Assembly: GCF_022436485.1 (NCBI RefSeq)
Contig: NZ_JAKUDO010000003.1
Coordinates: 82,686 to 146,685, forward strand
DNA: 64,000 nucleotides
Direction of reading: 5' to 3'
From: Agrococcus sp. ARC_14
Lineage (GTDB): Bacteria > Actinomycetota > Actinomycetes > Actinomycetales > Microbacteriaceae
Numbering within the stretch: the first letter of the stretch is position 1; the number at the start of each line of letters is the position of its first letter. Below the pieces are notes generated by a model. That model made no database searches. It was not told where the DNA came from and worked only from the letters and a program-made list of their open reading frames with translations. Both the position numbers and the translations under genes were made by a program. Below, in pieces: positions 19,246-27,938 of this stretch.

Positions 19246-20328
19246 TTACCTTCCAGACTTCGGCGCGAAGAAGTGCGCGATGACGCGGGCGCCGATGTTG
19301 AGGATCATGACGATGAGGATGAGCACGAGAGCCGCCGACCATGCGCGGTCGAAGTAGGCCTGCTCCTGCACTCCGGGGCTGATGTACTGGTTGTAGGCGA
19401 ACACCGGCAGCGTCATCATGCGGCCGTCGAACACGTTGTAGTTCATGTTCGTCGTGAAGCCGGCGATGATGAGCAGCGGGGCCGTCTCGCCGATCACGCG
19501 GGCGATGGCGAGCGTGACACCGGTGACGATGCCTGCGAGCGCCGTCGGCAGCACGACCTTCCAGATGGTGAGCCACTTCGGCACGCCGAGCGCGAGCGAT
19601 GCCTCGCGCAGGTCGTTCGGGACGAGCTTGAGCATCTCCTCCGTCGAGCGGACGACGGTGGGGATCATCAGCAGGCTGAGCGCGACCGCGCCGCCGAAGC
19701 CGCTGCGGACGCCCTCGCCGGCGAAGAGCGCGAACAGGGCGTAGGCGAACAGGCCGGCGACGATCGACGGGATGCCCGTCATGACGTCGACGAAGAAGGT
19801 GATCGCCTTCGCCAGCGCACCCTTGCCGTACTCGACGAGGTAGATGGCGGTGAAGATGCCCACCGGCACCGAGATGATGGCCGCCCAGAGCGTGACGAGC
19901 ACCGTGCCGACGATGGCGTGCAGCACGCCGCCGCCCTCGCCGACGACGTTGCGCATCGTGAAGGTGAAGAACTCGAGGTCGAAGCGCGCGACGCCGTTGA
20001 CGACGACGGTGGCGACGAGGGAGACCAGCGGCACGAGCGCCAGCAGGAACGCGCCGACCACGACGCCGGTGACGAGCCGGTCGGCCGCCTTGCGCCCGCC
20101 CTCGATCAACTGGCTGACGACCGTGATGGCCACGAGGTAGAGCACGTAGCCGACCAGCGCGACGATGACCGGGCTGAACTGCGAGCCGGATGCGCCGGCG
20201 ATGAGGCCCGCGATCGCGGCGCCGACGGCGACACAGACGCCGAGCAGGGCCCAGGGGGACCAGGCGGGCAGCTGGCCCGCGGTGAGCGGGTTCTGCGCGT
20301 TCCGGGAGGGGGCGATGGTGGTGGTCAT
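19246..20328 (-). CDS. pstA: phosphate ABC transporter permease PstA
   Basis: Inner-membrane permease of the Pst complex, 360 residues. After an N-terminal extension with extra hydrophobic helices come the conserved permease helices. The coupling loop contains EEMLKLVPNDLREASLALGVPKW with the EAA-like motif, where PstB docks. The extension is longer than in E. coli PstA but usual for actinobacteria. The gene lies 3 bp after pstC and 6 bp before pstB, so it is certainly in the operon. Confidence 0.95.
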   Translation of the reverse strand: MTTTIAPSRNAQNPLTAGQLPAWSPWALLGVCVAVGAAIAGLIAGASGSQFSPVIVALVGYVLYLVAITVVSQLIEGGRKAADRLVTGVVVGAFLLALVPLVSLVATVVVNGVARFDLEFFTFTMRNVVGEGGGVLHAIVGTVLVTLWAAIISVPVGIFTAIYLVEYGKGALAKAITFFVDVMTGIPSIVAGLFAYALFALFAGEGVRSGFGGAVALSLLMIPTVVRSTEEMLKLVPNDLREASLALGVPKWLTIWKVVLPTALAGIVTGVTLAIARVIGETAPLLIIAGFTTNMNYNVFDGRMMTLPVFAYNQYISPGVQEQAYFDRAWSAALVLILIVMILNIGARVIAHFFAPKSGR

Positions 20329-20331
20329 GGC

Positions 20332-21270
20332 TCAGCGACCTCCGTCGACGGTCGTCTTGGCGATGATCCAGCGTGAGACGGCGTTCACGAGCAGCGTGAT
20401 CGCGAAGAGCACCAGGCCGGATCCGATGAGCATGTTGACGGTGATGCCGTGCGCCTCTGGGAAGCGCAGCGCGATGTTGGCAGCGATGGTCGAGGGGTTC
20501 TGCGAGCCGATCAGCACCACGCTGATGACGCCGGAGGAGGCGAGCACCATCGCGACGGCCATCGTCTCGCCCAGCGCCCTGCCGAGGCCGAGGATCGACG
20601 AGGCGATGATGCCGGAGCGACCGTGCGGCAGCACGGCCATCGTGATCATCTCCCAGCGCGTCGCGCCGAGGGCCAGCGCGGCCTCTTCGTTCAGGCGCGG
20701 CGTCTGCAGGAAGATCTCACGACTGAGGGCGGTGATGATCGGCAGCACCATCACGGCGAGCACGATCGAGGCGGTGAGGATGGTGCGGCCGGTGCCGGAT
20801 GCGGGCGGCGTGAACAGCGGGAGCCAGCCGAGGTTCTGGGCGAGCCAGGTGTAGCCGGGCTGGAAGAAGGGCGCGAGCACCGCGATGCCCCAGAGGCCGT
20901 AGATGACCGAGGGGATGGCCGCCAGCAGGTCGATGAGGTAGCCGAGGAACTGGGCGAGCTTGCGGGGCGCGAAGTGGGTGATGAACAGCGCGATCGAGAC
21001 GGCGAGCGGCACGGCGATCACCATGGCCAGGAACGCCGACCAGAGAGTGCCGAACGTGAGCGGCCAGACCCAGCTCCAGAAGTTGGCGCCCTCTGACTCG
21101 GGGATCGGGCCGATGATCGCGGGGATGGCCTGCACGACCAGGAAGATCGCGACACCGCCGAGCGCGATCAGGATCAGGACGCCTGCGGTGGTGGAGATCG
21201 CCTTGAAGACGATGTCGGCTGGCCTGTTTCTGACAGCGGCCTTGGGTGCGGCCGGTGCAGAGGTAGTCAT
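20332..21270 (-). CDS. pstC: phosphate ABC transporter permease PstC
   Basis: Second permease of the Pst complex, 312 residues, with six or so transmembrane helices. The FWSWVWPLTFGTLW entry region is typical of PstC. The coupling loop RLNEEAALALGATRWEM contains the EAA motif that contacts PstB. It follows pstS after about 110 bp that hold two hairpins, which may lower its expression relative to the binding protein. Confidence 0.95.
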   Translation of the reverse strand: MTTSAPAAPKAAVRNRPADIVFKAISTTAGVLILIALGGVAIFLVVQAIPAIIGPIPESEGANFWSWVWPLTFGTLWSAFLAMVIAVPLAVSIALFITHFAPRKLAQFLGYLIDLLAAIPSVIYGLWGIAVLAPFFQPGYTWLAQNLGWLPLFTPPASGTGRTILTASIVLAVMVLPIITALSREIFLQTPRLNEEAALALGATRWEMITMAVLPHGRSGIIASSILGLGRALGETMAVAMVLASSGVISVVLIGSQNPSTIAANIALRFPEAHGITVNMLIGSGLVLFAITLLVNAVSRWIIAKTTVDGGR

Positions 21271-21310
21271 GAGGCTCCCTGCGAATGTCGGAGTGCCGGG
21301 GGAAGCGTCC

Positions 21311-21358
21311 GGCCGGGGCGACGTGCCCCGGCCAGACGGTGCAGCCCTACCGGGCTGC
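21311..21358 (-). terminator. tandem hairpins between pstS and pstC
   Basis: GGCCGGGGC-GACGT-GCCCCGGCC (21311-21333) and GCAGCCC-TACC-GGGCTGC (21341-21358) are both perfect stems downstream of the pstS stop. They probably act as partial terminators or mRNA stabilisers that favour PstS over the permeases. Confidence 0.65.
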
Positions 21359-21379
21359 GGGGTTCTGAACCAGTATTCC

Positions 21380-22489
21380 TTACTGGATCGAGTCGACGAC
21401 CGCGAGGATCTCGGCGCTCAGCTCGTCGGAGATGGGCGCGTTGCCCGCGTTCTCGGCACCGGCCAGCTGGCCCTCCGCCGAGGCGATGTAGCTCAGGTAG
21501 CCCTTGACGAGCTCTGCCGTTGCGTCATCCGTGTAGTCGGTGCAGGCGATCGCGTACGAGATGAGCACGAGCGGGTAGACGCCGGCCTCGGTCGTGGTGC
21601 GGTCGAGCTCGACGGCGAGGTCACCCTCGTGGCGGCCCTCGACGCGCGGCGATGCGTCGACGGCTGCAGCAGCGGCCTCAGCCGTGAAGGGCACGTACTC
21701 CTCGCCGACCTGGAGGGCGACGGTGCCGAGGCCACCGGCGCGCGAAGCGTCGGCGTAGCCGATCGTGTTCGTGCCGTTGGTGACTGCGTCGACGACGCCG
21801 GAGGTGCCCTGTGCGCCCTCGCCGCCGTAGGTGGAGGGCCACGTCTCGAAGACGCCCTCGGTCCAGTCCGACTCAGCGGTGGCAGCCAGGTACTCGGTGA
21901 AGTTCTCGGTCGTGCCCGAGTCGTCCGAGCGGTGGACGGCCGTGATGTTGGCGTCCGGCAGCGTGGCGTCCGGGTTCTGGTCGGCGATCGCCGGGTCGTT
22001 CCAGTTGGTGATCTGGCCCGAGAAGATCTGGGCGATCGTCGCGGCGTCCATGTTGAGCGACTCGACGCCCTCGACGTTGAAGATCACGGCGATCGGCGAG
22101 ATGTAGATGGGCAGGTCGACCGGGAGGGTGTCGGCGACGCATGCGCCGAAGGTGCCGGCGAGCTCCTCGTCGTCCAGGGCCGAGTCGGAACCGGCGAAGC
22201 CGACGCCGCCAGCGATGAACTGCTCGCGACCTGCGCCGGAGCCGGCGGGGTCGTACGTCACGTTGACGCCCTCGTTGGCCGTCTGGAAGCCCGCGATCCA
22301 GGCCTCCTGCGCGGCGCCCATCGACGAGGCGCCCGCACCGGCGAGGTCGCCGGACAGGGTGCTCTCGGGGGCCGTGGTCTCGTCGCCCGCGGGCTCGGTG
22401 GCTGCGGGCTCGTTGGCGGCGCAGGAGCTGAGCAGGAGTGCGCCTGCTGCGGCGACGACCGCAACGCGGCCGAGCTTCGTGAACTTCAC
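21380..22489 (-). CDS. pstS: phosphate-binding lipoprotein PstS
   Basis: High-affinity phosphate-binding protein, 369 residues, anchored as a lipoprotein (lipobox LLLSSC). Phosphate-contact segments are AGASSM near the mature N-terminus, DPAGSGAGREQFIAG, GFAGSDSALDDEE and HRSDDSGTTENFTEYL. GTG at 22489 was chosen because it follows AAGGGGAACACC and gives a proper signal peptide (MKFTKLGRVAVVAAAG). It is first in the pst operon and preceded by a textbook PHO box. Confidence 0.95.
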   Translation of the reverse strand: MKFTKLGRVAVVAAAGALLLSSCAANEPAATEPAGDETTAPESTLSGDLAGAGASSMGAAQEAWIAGFQTANEGVNVTYDPAGSGAGREQFIAGGVGFAGSDSALDDEELAGTFGACVADTLPVDLPIYISPIAVIFNVEGVESLNMDAATIAQIFSGQITNWNDPAIADQNPDATLPDANITAVHRSDDSGTTENFTEYLAATAESDWTEGVFETWPSTYGGEGAQGTSGVVDAVTNGTNTIGYADASRAGGLGTVALQVGEEYVPFTAEAAAAAVDASPRVEGRHEGDLAVELDRTTTEAGVYPLVLISYAIACTDYTDDATAELVKGYLSYIASAEGQLAGAENAGNAPISDELSAEILAVVDSIQ

Positions 22490-22565
22490 GGTGTTCCCCT
22501 TCGGAATGTGTGGTGCAGGGGGCTGGAGCGCCCTGAATTCGGCACGAACGAGCGCGCCGGAGATC

Positions 22566-22620
22566 ACGCTAGGGAAGACGAGTGGCGTCCAGCCCCCGCG
22601 TAGGTGAACAGCGGGTGAAC
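22566..22620 (-). promoter_or_regulatory. PHO box and -10 of the pst operon
   Basis: Read towards pstS, GTTCACC-N4-GTTCACC (22620-22603, 11-bp period) is the classic actinobacterial PHO box. A TAGCGT -10 (22571-22566) follows exactly 31 bp after it. It should be bound by phosphorylated RegX3. The rest of the 385-bp gap to the next gene shows no other signal I recognise. Confidence 0.85.
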
Positions 22621-22874
22621 ACGCCCTTCGAGCCTTCGGCACGCTCGGCGCCCGGGGACGCGGAGCGGCGCAGGGGTCCACTGCGTCAGGGAACGAGGAA
22701 GCCGGGCCGCGAACGCCTCTCGGCGGAAGGCCGCTCGCAGCGGCGAATATTGGAGCCCGGGGTTACGCGGCCCGGCTGCACCAGGCTAGCGAGACTCGTC
22801 TCGACACGCAGGCGGGTCCGCTCACTGCGAACGCAGGAATGCAGCGCGGCGCTGTCGGCAGCGGGAGTCGCCGA

Positions 22875-23474
22875 CTACTCGATGTCGAAGACGGTGTCGG
22901 CGACCTCGGGGTGCCCATAGGAGGACCGCAGGATGACCTGGGTGGGCTCGACGCCCTCCGGCAGCTGCACCGCGGCGACGGCATCGGTGAACGCCTGCGT
23001 GTCAGCGTAGAACACGTCGTTCTCGGCCGTGACGGAGATCGTGTCGCTCCAGTCGTAGGTCTCACCGTCGTCACCCTGCACGAAGATCTCGAACACGCTG
23101 CGGAACCCTGCCTGGCCCTCGACGTGCTCGGCGCTGATGAACACGCCGACGAAGTAGGTGCCCGGGTCGGGTTCGCCAGACTGCATGGGCGGGTCTGCCT
23201 GCACGCCGGTGACGTTGAACGACCAGGTGTCGCCCAGACCGTCGTCGACCGTGAAGGGAAGATCGCCGCTGCTCGGCGGCGTGCTCGTGCCGGGCTCGGT
23301 CGGCTCGGTCGAGGGGTCTGGCGCGGTCGAGGGATCCGGCGCGGTCGAGGGCGATGGAGCGGGCGCGGGCGGCGCCGACGGCAGCGCCGGTGGCAGCGGG
23401 AAGCAGCCCGTCAGCGCGAGGGCGCTCGCGCCCAGCACGAGGGCGGCGGCGATGGTGCGGCGGGCATGCGACAT
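22875..23474 (-). CDS. lipoprotein with Pro/Ser/Thr-rich linker, unknown
   Basis: A 199-residue lipoprotein with signal peptide and lipobox LALTGC. Residues about 27-65 are a low-complexity linker of PSTAPDPST/EPTEP units, probably a wall-spanning stalk. The C-terminal beta-rich domain (LPFTVDDGLGDTWSFNVTGV to the end) looks like an immunoglobulin-type or DUF4352-like extracellular module, without catalytic residues. It stands between pstS and an unknown gene; no link with phosphate is visible beyond position. Confidence 0.7.
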   Translation of the reverse strand: MSHARRTIAAALVLGASALALTGCFPLPPALPSAPPAPAPSPSTAPDPSTAPDPSTEPTEPGTSTPPSSGDLPFTVDDGLGDTWSFNVTGVQADPPMQSGEPDPGTYFVGVFISAEHVEGQAGFRSVFEIFVQGDDGETYDWSDTISVTAENDVFYADTQAFTDAVAAVQLPEGVEPTQVILRSSYGHPEVADTVFDIE

Positions 23475-23558
23475 GAGCGTCTCCGATCGATCTGCGGCCG
23501 CACGGAGCGACCGACCCGAGCCTACGGCCGCCCATCATGGCGGGCGCACAGCAACCAC

Positions 23559-24188
23559 TCAGTCGAGTGAGTCAGCCCGCCACATCCTGGCGCTCACGCG
23601 GAGATCTGCGGCGATGTCGGTGAGCCTGGCAGCGAGCTTCGTGTGCTCGGTCGCGCGCTCCGGGTGCGCGGCATCATCCAGGTGCGCGACCTGCACGGCG
23701 CCGGCGGCGGTCACGGTCGCGAACGCGGCAGCGCGCTCGAGCGCCATCGCGAAGTCGCCCGCGAAGACGCCGCGCAGGATCGTGTCCGAGAGCGCCCGCA
23801 GCTCATCGGGGCTTGCCGGTGCCGGCACTCCCGCGACCACCGGCGCCGCCGTGGGCAGCGCATCCGCCCCCACCTGGTAGAGCCGAGCTGCCTCTTCGGC
23901 GCGCTGCGTCACGAGCGCGTGCAGCAGGTGCACGCGCCACAGCGTGCCCGGCAGCGTGTGCGGCCGCGCCTGCGACCAGAGCTCCGCGACGATGTCGATG
24001 CCGTCCTCGCGGGCGACGCGCAGGATGCGCTCGACCACCTCGGGGTCGGCGCCGGCGCGCACCCGCGCGAGCAGCGCGTTGGCCGTCTCGCTCGCGAGCT
24101 GCAGCCGCACGACGGGATCGACGTCGCCCTCGACCTGCTCGAACCAGTCGTTCGAGAAGCGGGTGGGGCGGTGGAAGTCGTCAGCCAT
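23559..24188 (-). CDS. conserved hypothetical helical protein
   Basis: A 209-residue soluble protein starting MADDFHRPTRFSNDWFEQVE. It is mostly alpha-helical, rich in Ala, Arg and Glu, with segments such as SETANALLARVRAGADPEVVERIL and ALSDTILRGVFAGDF. I see no known catalytic motif and do not recognise the family. ATG at 24188 was chosen because the longer open frame overlaps tRNA-Lys antisense. It is divergent from the tRNA. Confidence 0.6.
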   Translation of the reverse strand: MADDFHRPTRFSNDWFEQVEGDVDPVVRLQLASETANALLARVRAGADPEVVERILRVAREDGIDIVAELWSQARPHTLPGTLWRVHLLHALVTQRAEEAARLYQVGADALPTAAPVVAGVPAPASPDELRALSDTILRGVFAGDFAMALERAAAFATVTAAGAVQVAHLDDAAHPERATEHTKLAARLTDIAADLRVSARMWRADSLD

Positions 24189-24248
24189 GCGGATCGAGTC
24201 TTGCACGTCTCTCGACGACCCGCGCGCCCGACTACCCTGGACGGGCAC

Positions 24249-24321
24249 GGGCCTGTAGCTCAGTCGGTAGAGCATCGGACTTTTAATCCGCTGGTCGTGG
24301 GTTCGAGCCCCACCGGGCCCA
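24249..24321 (+). tRNA. tRNA-Lys (anticodon TTT)
   Basis: A complete cloverleaf of 73 nt. Acceptor GGGCCTG pairs with CGGGCCC (one G-U), the D arm is GCTC...GAGC, the anticodon loop CTTTTAA has TTT in the anticodon position, the T arm contains GTTCGAGC and the discriminator is A. The 3' CCA is not encoded. A GyrI-like gene starts 15 bp downstream. Confidence 0.95.
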
Positions 24322-24336
24322 CGAGGTGATGCGGCG

Positions 24337-24975
24337 ATGGCGGGCAAGGTCGACCTGAAGCGGACACTGGACTCCTACCGCGCGAAGCCGGGCGAGTTCC
24401 GCGTCATCGACGTGCCCGCGATGCAGTACCTGGCCCTCGACGGGCACGGCGACCCGAACGCGGCTCCGGCATACCGGCAGGCGCTCGAGGCGCTCTACCC
24501 GCTCGCCTACGCGCTGAAGTTCGCCAGCAAGCGCGAGCTGGGCCGCGACTACGTCGTCATGCCGCTCGAGGGACTGTGGTGGGCCGACGACGCGACGGCG
24601 TTCACCACCGCACGCGACAAGACCCAGTGGAGCTGGACGCTGCTGATGCTGGTGCCCGACTGGATCGGCGCGCCGCTGGTCGAGCAGGCGGCGGATGCGG
24701 TGCGCGCGAAGGGCGCTCCGGCACGGCTCGACGAGATCCGGCTCGAGACGCTCGACGAGGGCCGGTGCGTGCAGACGCTGCACATCGGCTCGTTCGACGA
24801 CGAGGGGCCGGTGCTCGCGCGGATGCACGACGATTTCATCCCGGCGCAGGGACTGCAGATGACCGGGCTGCACCACGAGATCTACCTCAGCGACGCCCGC
24901 CGGGTCGAGCCGACGAGGCTGCGCACGATCCTGCGGCAGCCGGTCGGATCGGCGTCTGAGAGCATGACCACATGA
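24337..24975 (+). CDS. GyrI-like small-molecule-binding domain protein
   Basis: A 212-residue stand-alone GyrI-like protein. Typical segments are FRVIDVPAMQYLALDGHGDPN at the N-terminus, YPLAYALKFASKRELGRDYVVMPLEGLWW in the middle and LHHEIYLSDARRVEPTRLRTILRQP at the end. Relatives bind hydrophobic drugs or hydrolyse cyclopropanoid toxins; which applies here is unknown. It overlaps the next gene by 4 bp and probably forms a two-gene unit. Confidence 0.8.
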   Translation: MAGKVDLKRTLDSYRAKPGEFRVIDVPAMQYLALDGHGDPNAAPAYRQALEALYPLAYALKFASKRELGRDYVVMPLEGLWWADDATAFTTARDKTQWSWTLLMLVPDWIGAPLVEQAADAVRAKGAPARLDEIRLETLDEGRCVQTLHIGSFDDEGPVLARMHDDFIPAQGLQMTGLHHEIYLSDARRVEPTRLRTILRQPVGSASESMTT

Positions 24976-25274
24976 CGCGCATCAGGCTCGAGGCGACACC
25001 GCCGGAGCCGCCGCGCCGCTGGAGCGACAGCGCCGGCGAGTGGGCGCTGGTGCTGGGGGTCATCGCCGTCGCCTGCGTCTTCGTGCCGGTGATCGGCGAC
25101 TGGATCACGCTGCCGTTCGCACTCGGCGCGGTGCTGCTCGGGTTCGTGGGCATCCGCGGCGCTGCGCACGGCCGCGCTCGGCGGTCGATCATGGCCATGC
25201 TCGGGATCCTCCTCGGCGCCGGCTCCCTCGGCGCGGTGCTCGTGCTGCTCATGGCGACGAGCCACAGCGGCTGA
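24972..25274 (+). CDS. small membrane protein (DUF4190-like)
   Basis: A 100-residue protein with about three hydrophobic segments (ALVLGVIAVACVFVPVI, LPFALGAVLLGFVGI and MAMLGILLGAGSLGAVLVLLM). The glycine-rich helix pattern with a short basic loop (RGAAHGRARRS) resembles DUF4190-type proteins. Start and stop overlap with the GyrI-like gene (ATGA). No function can be assigned. Confidence 0.65.
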   Translation: MTRIRLEATPPEPPRRWSDSAGEWALVLGVIAVACVFVPVIGDWITLPFALGAVLLGFVGIRGAAHGRARRSIMAMLGILLGAGSLGAVLVLLMATSHSG

Positions 25275-25301
25275 CGCCGGCCGTCAGCAGCGACAACGCC
25301 G

Positions 25302-25337
25302 AGGGCGAGGGTGCGGATCCACCGCATCCCTCGCCCT
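25302..25337. terminator. bidirectional terminator before rtcB
   Basis: AGGGCGAGGG-TGCGG / CCGCA-TCCCTCGCCCT, a 15-bp stem with one bulged base, between the convergent small membrane protein gene and rtcB. Confidence 0.85.
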
Positions 25338-25349
25338 TGCCAGTCGGCC

Positions 25350-26519
25350 TCAGTCGCCCTTCACGTTCACCAGCTGGCGCAGCGTGTGACGCACGCGCAC
25401 CAGCTCGGCGGCGTCAGCCATGACCTGGTCGATCGGCTTGTACGCCTGCGGGATCTCGTCGATGAACGCGTCGGTGTCGCGGTACTCGATGCCCACCATG
25501 GCCTCCCGCAGCTCGTCGCGCGAGAACGTGCGGCGAGCAGCGTTCCTCGACAGCGTGCGCCCGGCACCGTGCGGCGCCGAGTTGAGCGCCACCGGGTTGC
25601 CGAGCCCCTCGACCACGTACGACGCCGTGCCCATGGAGCCGGGGATGAGCCCCGGCCGCCCTTCGTCGGCCATGATCGCGCCCTTGCGCGACACCCACAC
25701 CCGCTTGCCGAAGTGCTGCTCCGACTCGGTGAAGTTGTGGTGGCAGTTGATGCGCTCCTGCTCCTCGATCTCGACCCCGACGAAGCGGCCCAGCTGGTTC
25801 GCGACCCGATCCATCATCTCCTCGCGGTTGAGCAGCGCGAAGCGCTGCGCCCACCGCAGCTCGCGGATGTAGGCCGTGAACTCGCGCGTGCCCTCGACCA
25901 GGTAGGCCAGATCCGGGTCCGGCAGCTCGATCCACCACTGCTTCGCCAGCCGCTGCGCGACCTTGATGTGGTGGCCCGCGATGCGGTTGCCGACACCGCG
26001 GCTGCCCGAGTGCAGGAACATCCACACCGCTCCGGTCTCGTCGACCGAGACCTCGATGAAGTGGTTGCCGCTGCCGAGCGAGCCGAGCTGCAGTCGCCAG
26101 TGCTTCGCGTAGGTCGCCGGGTCGAACTCGGCCCGCTCGGCGAGCTGCTCGAGCTCGGCGACGCGCGGCTCGGCCGTCGGCTGCACCCGACGGTTGTCGT
26201 GGCCAGCCGAGAGCGGGATGCTGCGCTCGATCTGCGTGCGCAGCTCGGCCAGGTCGCGGCCGACGAGGTCGTCGCGGTGCAGCTGCGTGCGCACGGCGAT
26301 CATGCCGCAGCCGATGTCGACGCCGACGGCAGCGGGCATGATGGCGCCGAGCGTCGGGATGACCGATCCGACTGTCGCGCCGCGCCCGAGGTGGGCGTCG
26401 GGCATGAGCGCCAGATGCGGGTGGATGAACGGCATCCGCGACGCGACACTCGCCTGCTCGAGCGTGTTCGGCTCGATCAGGCTCGCCCACGACACCAGCC
26501 GGCTGGTGAGCTTCTCCAT
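25350..26519 (-). CDS. rtcB: RtcB-family RNA ligase
   Basis: GTP- and manganese-dependent ligase joining 2',3'-cyclic phosphate (or 3'-phosphate) and 5'-OH RNA ends. The 389 residues contain the metal-site VGVDIGCGMIAVRTQL, LGSGNHFIEV, the GMP-attachment region around NSAPHGAGRTLSRNAARR with the nucleophilic His, and MVGIEYRDTDAFIDEIPQAYK. ATG at 26519 was chosen at MEKLTSRLVSW. Archease and RtcA are not nearby. It is preceded by a 310-nt leader with its own promoter-like signal. Confidence 0.93.
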   Translation of the reverse strand: MEKLTSRLVSWASLIEPNTLEQASVASRMPFIHPHLALMPDAHLGRGATVGSVIPTLGAIMPAAVGVDIGCGMIAVRTQLHRDDLVGRDLAELRTQIERSIPLSAGHDNRRVQPTAEPRVAELEQLAERAEFDPATYAKHWRLQLGSLGSGNHFIEVSVDETGAVWMFLHSGSRGVGNRIAGHHIKVAQRLAKQWWIELPDPDLAYLVEGTREFTAYIRELRWAQRFALLNREEMMDRVANQLGRFVGVEIEEQERINCHHNFTESEQHFGKRVWVSRKGAIMADEGRPGLIPGSMGTASYVVEGLGNPVALNSAPHGAGRTLSRNAARRTFSRDELREAMVGIEYRDTDAFIDEIPQAYKPIDQVMADAAELVRVRHTLRQLVNVKGD

Positions 26520-26832
26520 GATTCCTGTTCCTCGTGTGGATCCACCGGAGTGGATGCGTGCCACGCGCTGGGTGCGCGCGGCAACGCGGTGAAGGTGCCT
26601 CAGGAACGGGCAGCACTGCACACGCAGGAGCGTCCCGAACCCTGACGGTGCGGGACGCGCGAAGCTGGAGGGCTACGCGGCCGGCGCCGGAGAGCATGGC
26701 TTGGGGAGGTGCGCGTCATTCCGCACCTCTGCCTGTCGTTCGCGCTGTGCGCTCACGATCGCCACCTCTCGACTGCCTGCCGTGCTGGATGCACAGCCTT
26801 GCGACGCTACGGCACGACGCCCGCCGCGTCAA
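26520..26832 (-). promoter_or_regulatory. promoter and long structured leader of rtcB
   Basis: TTGACG (26832-26827) and TAGCGT (26809-26804) with exact 17-bp spacing form a good promoter about 280 bp upstream of rtcB. The leader holds an 8-bp hairpin GAGGTGCG/CGCACCTC (26706-26729) and a second CGTCCCG/CGGGACG stem. A 27-codon GTG frame (MSAQRERQ...) is also possible. Function unknown: riboswitch, leader peptide or separate RNA. Confidence 0.45.
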
Positions 26833-26853
26833 CGGCGAGTTCGAGGTGGTCGC

Positions 26854-27786
26854 TCAGAACCCGACCGGATCGATGCCCCAGTGACCGACCCAGGTCTCCC
26901 CCGGCTCCAGCCAGACGAGGCCGGTGCCGCTGTTGAGCGCGTTCGCCGGGGCGCTCATCGGCTCGATCGCCGCGACGTGCTTGGGCCCGGATGCCGTCGG
27001 GAAGTCCTTCGGCGTGAACACGACCGCGTAGGGGAACGCCGAGTCCTGCCACAGCTCCGCTCCCCTGCCGCTCGCGTCCAGCAGCGAGGACGTCGCCACG
27101 CCGCCCACGAACTCGAGCCCCGCGTAGTTCTGGTCGATGTCGAGCTCCGACAGCCGCCGGCCGCCGCGCAGGTCTGGCGCCGGCGCATCCATCGCATCCA
27201 CCAGGGTCTCCTCCGTGGGGATGAGCGCCTCGGCGTGGAACACGCGAGCGGCCGGCACCGTGAAGGTGAGCTCGTCGGCGGGGGTGTCGCCGACAGCGAG
27301 GTAGGGATGCGTGCCGCACGCCCACGGGGCGCGCTCGGTGCCGACGTTGGTCGCCTCGTGCGTGACGAGCAGGCCGTCGTCGGTGAGCTCGTAGGCGACG
27401 GTGGTGTCGAGCAGGAACGGCCAGCCGGTCTGCGGGTGGATGGTCGCCTGCAGCACCACCTTCGACTCGGTGTGCTCGAGCACCCGGTAGGGGGCGAAGC
27501 GCAGCAGCCCGTGGCTGGCATTGCCCTTGTCACGCTCGCTGATGGCGAGGCGCTGCGTCGTGCCCTCGTGCTGCCAGTCGCCGCCGGCGACACGACCGCC
27601 CCATGGTGCGAGCACGATGCCCTGCGCCTTGGCGGGGCGGGCGCCCTCGCCGAACGGCTCGACGAGATCGACGCCGTCGTAGACGAGCTCGCGGAGCCCT
27701 GCAGCGACCTCGGTGATCGTGGCGTGCAGGTGCTTGCCGTCGATGGTGCTCGAGATGGTGAACTGCTGACCGGTGGGCGCGCGCAT
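26854..27786 (-). CDS. aldose 1-epimerase family protein
   Basis: A GalM-superfamily beta-sandwich mutarotase of 310 residues. The substrate-binding pattern is visible as LAPWGGRVAGGDW (the NR/GR loop), ASHGLLRFAPYRV with catalytic His, ACGTHPYLAV with the second His, and LDIDQNYAGLEF near the C-terminus. It probably equilibrates sugar anomers; the exact sugar is unknown, and D-hexose-6-phosphate mutarotase activity is an alternative. It stands alone upstream of the rtcB leader on the same strand. Confidence 0.88.
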   Translation of the reverse strand: MRAPTGQQFTISSTIDGKHLHATITEVAAGLRELVYDGVDLVEPFGEGARPAKAQGIVLAPWGGRVAGGDWQHEGTTQRLAISERDKGNASHGLLRFAPYRVLEHTESKVVLQATIHPQTGWPFLLDTTVAYELTDDGLLVTHEATNVGTERAPWACGTHPYLAVGDTPADELTFTVPAARVFHAEALIPTEETLVDAMDAPAPDLRGGRRLSELDIDQNYAGLEFVGGVATSSLLDASGRGAELWQDSAFPYAVVFTPKDFPTASGPKHVAAIEPMSAPANALNSGTGLVWLEPGETWVGHWGIDPVGF

Positions 27787-27938
27787 GCGGCGAGCCTACT
27801 GAGGGTCTGCGGGCCGCTGAGCGCTCCCGCAGGGTTGGCTGAAGGCGGCGATCGCTGTCAGGTGTCGGACGGATGTCCATCTACAGTCAGTACTTTGACT
27901 CGGGACGAGACCGGGCCAGACCCCGAGGAGACAACCGC

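Noticed and set aside
22490..22681. Longer PstS frame starting at 22681
   Set aside because: It would run through the PHO box and promoter, and would bury the lipoprotein signal peptide in the middle of the protein.
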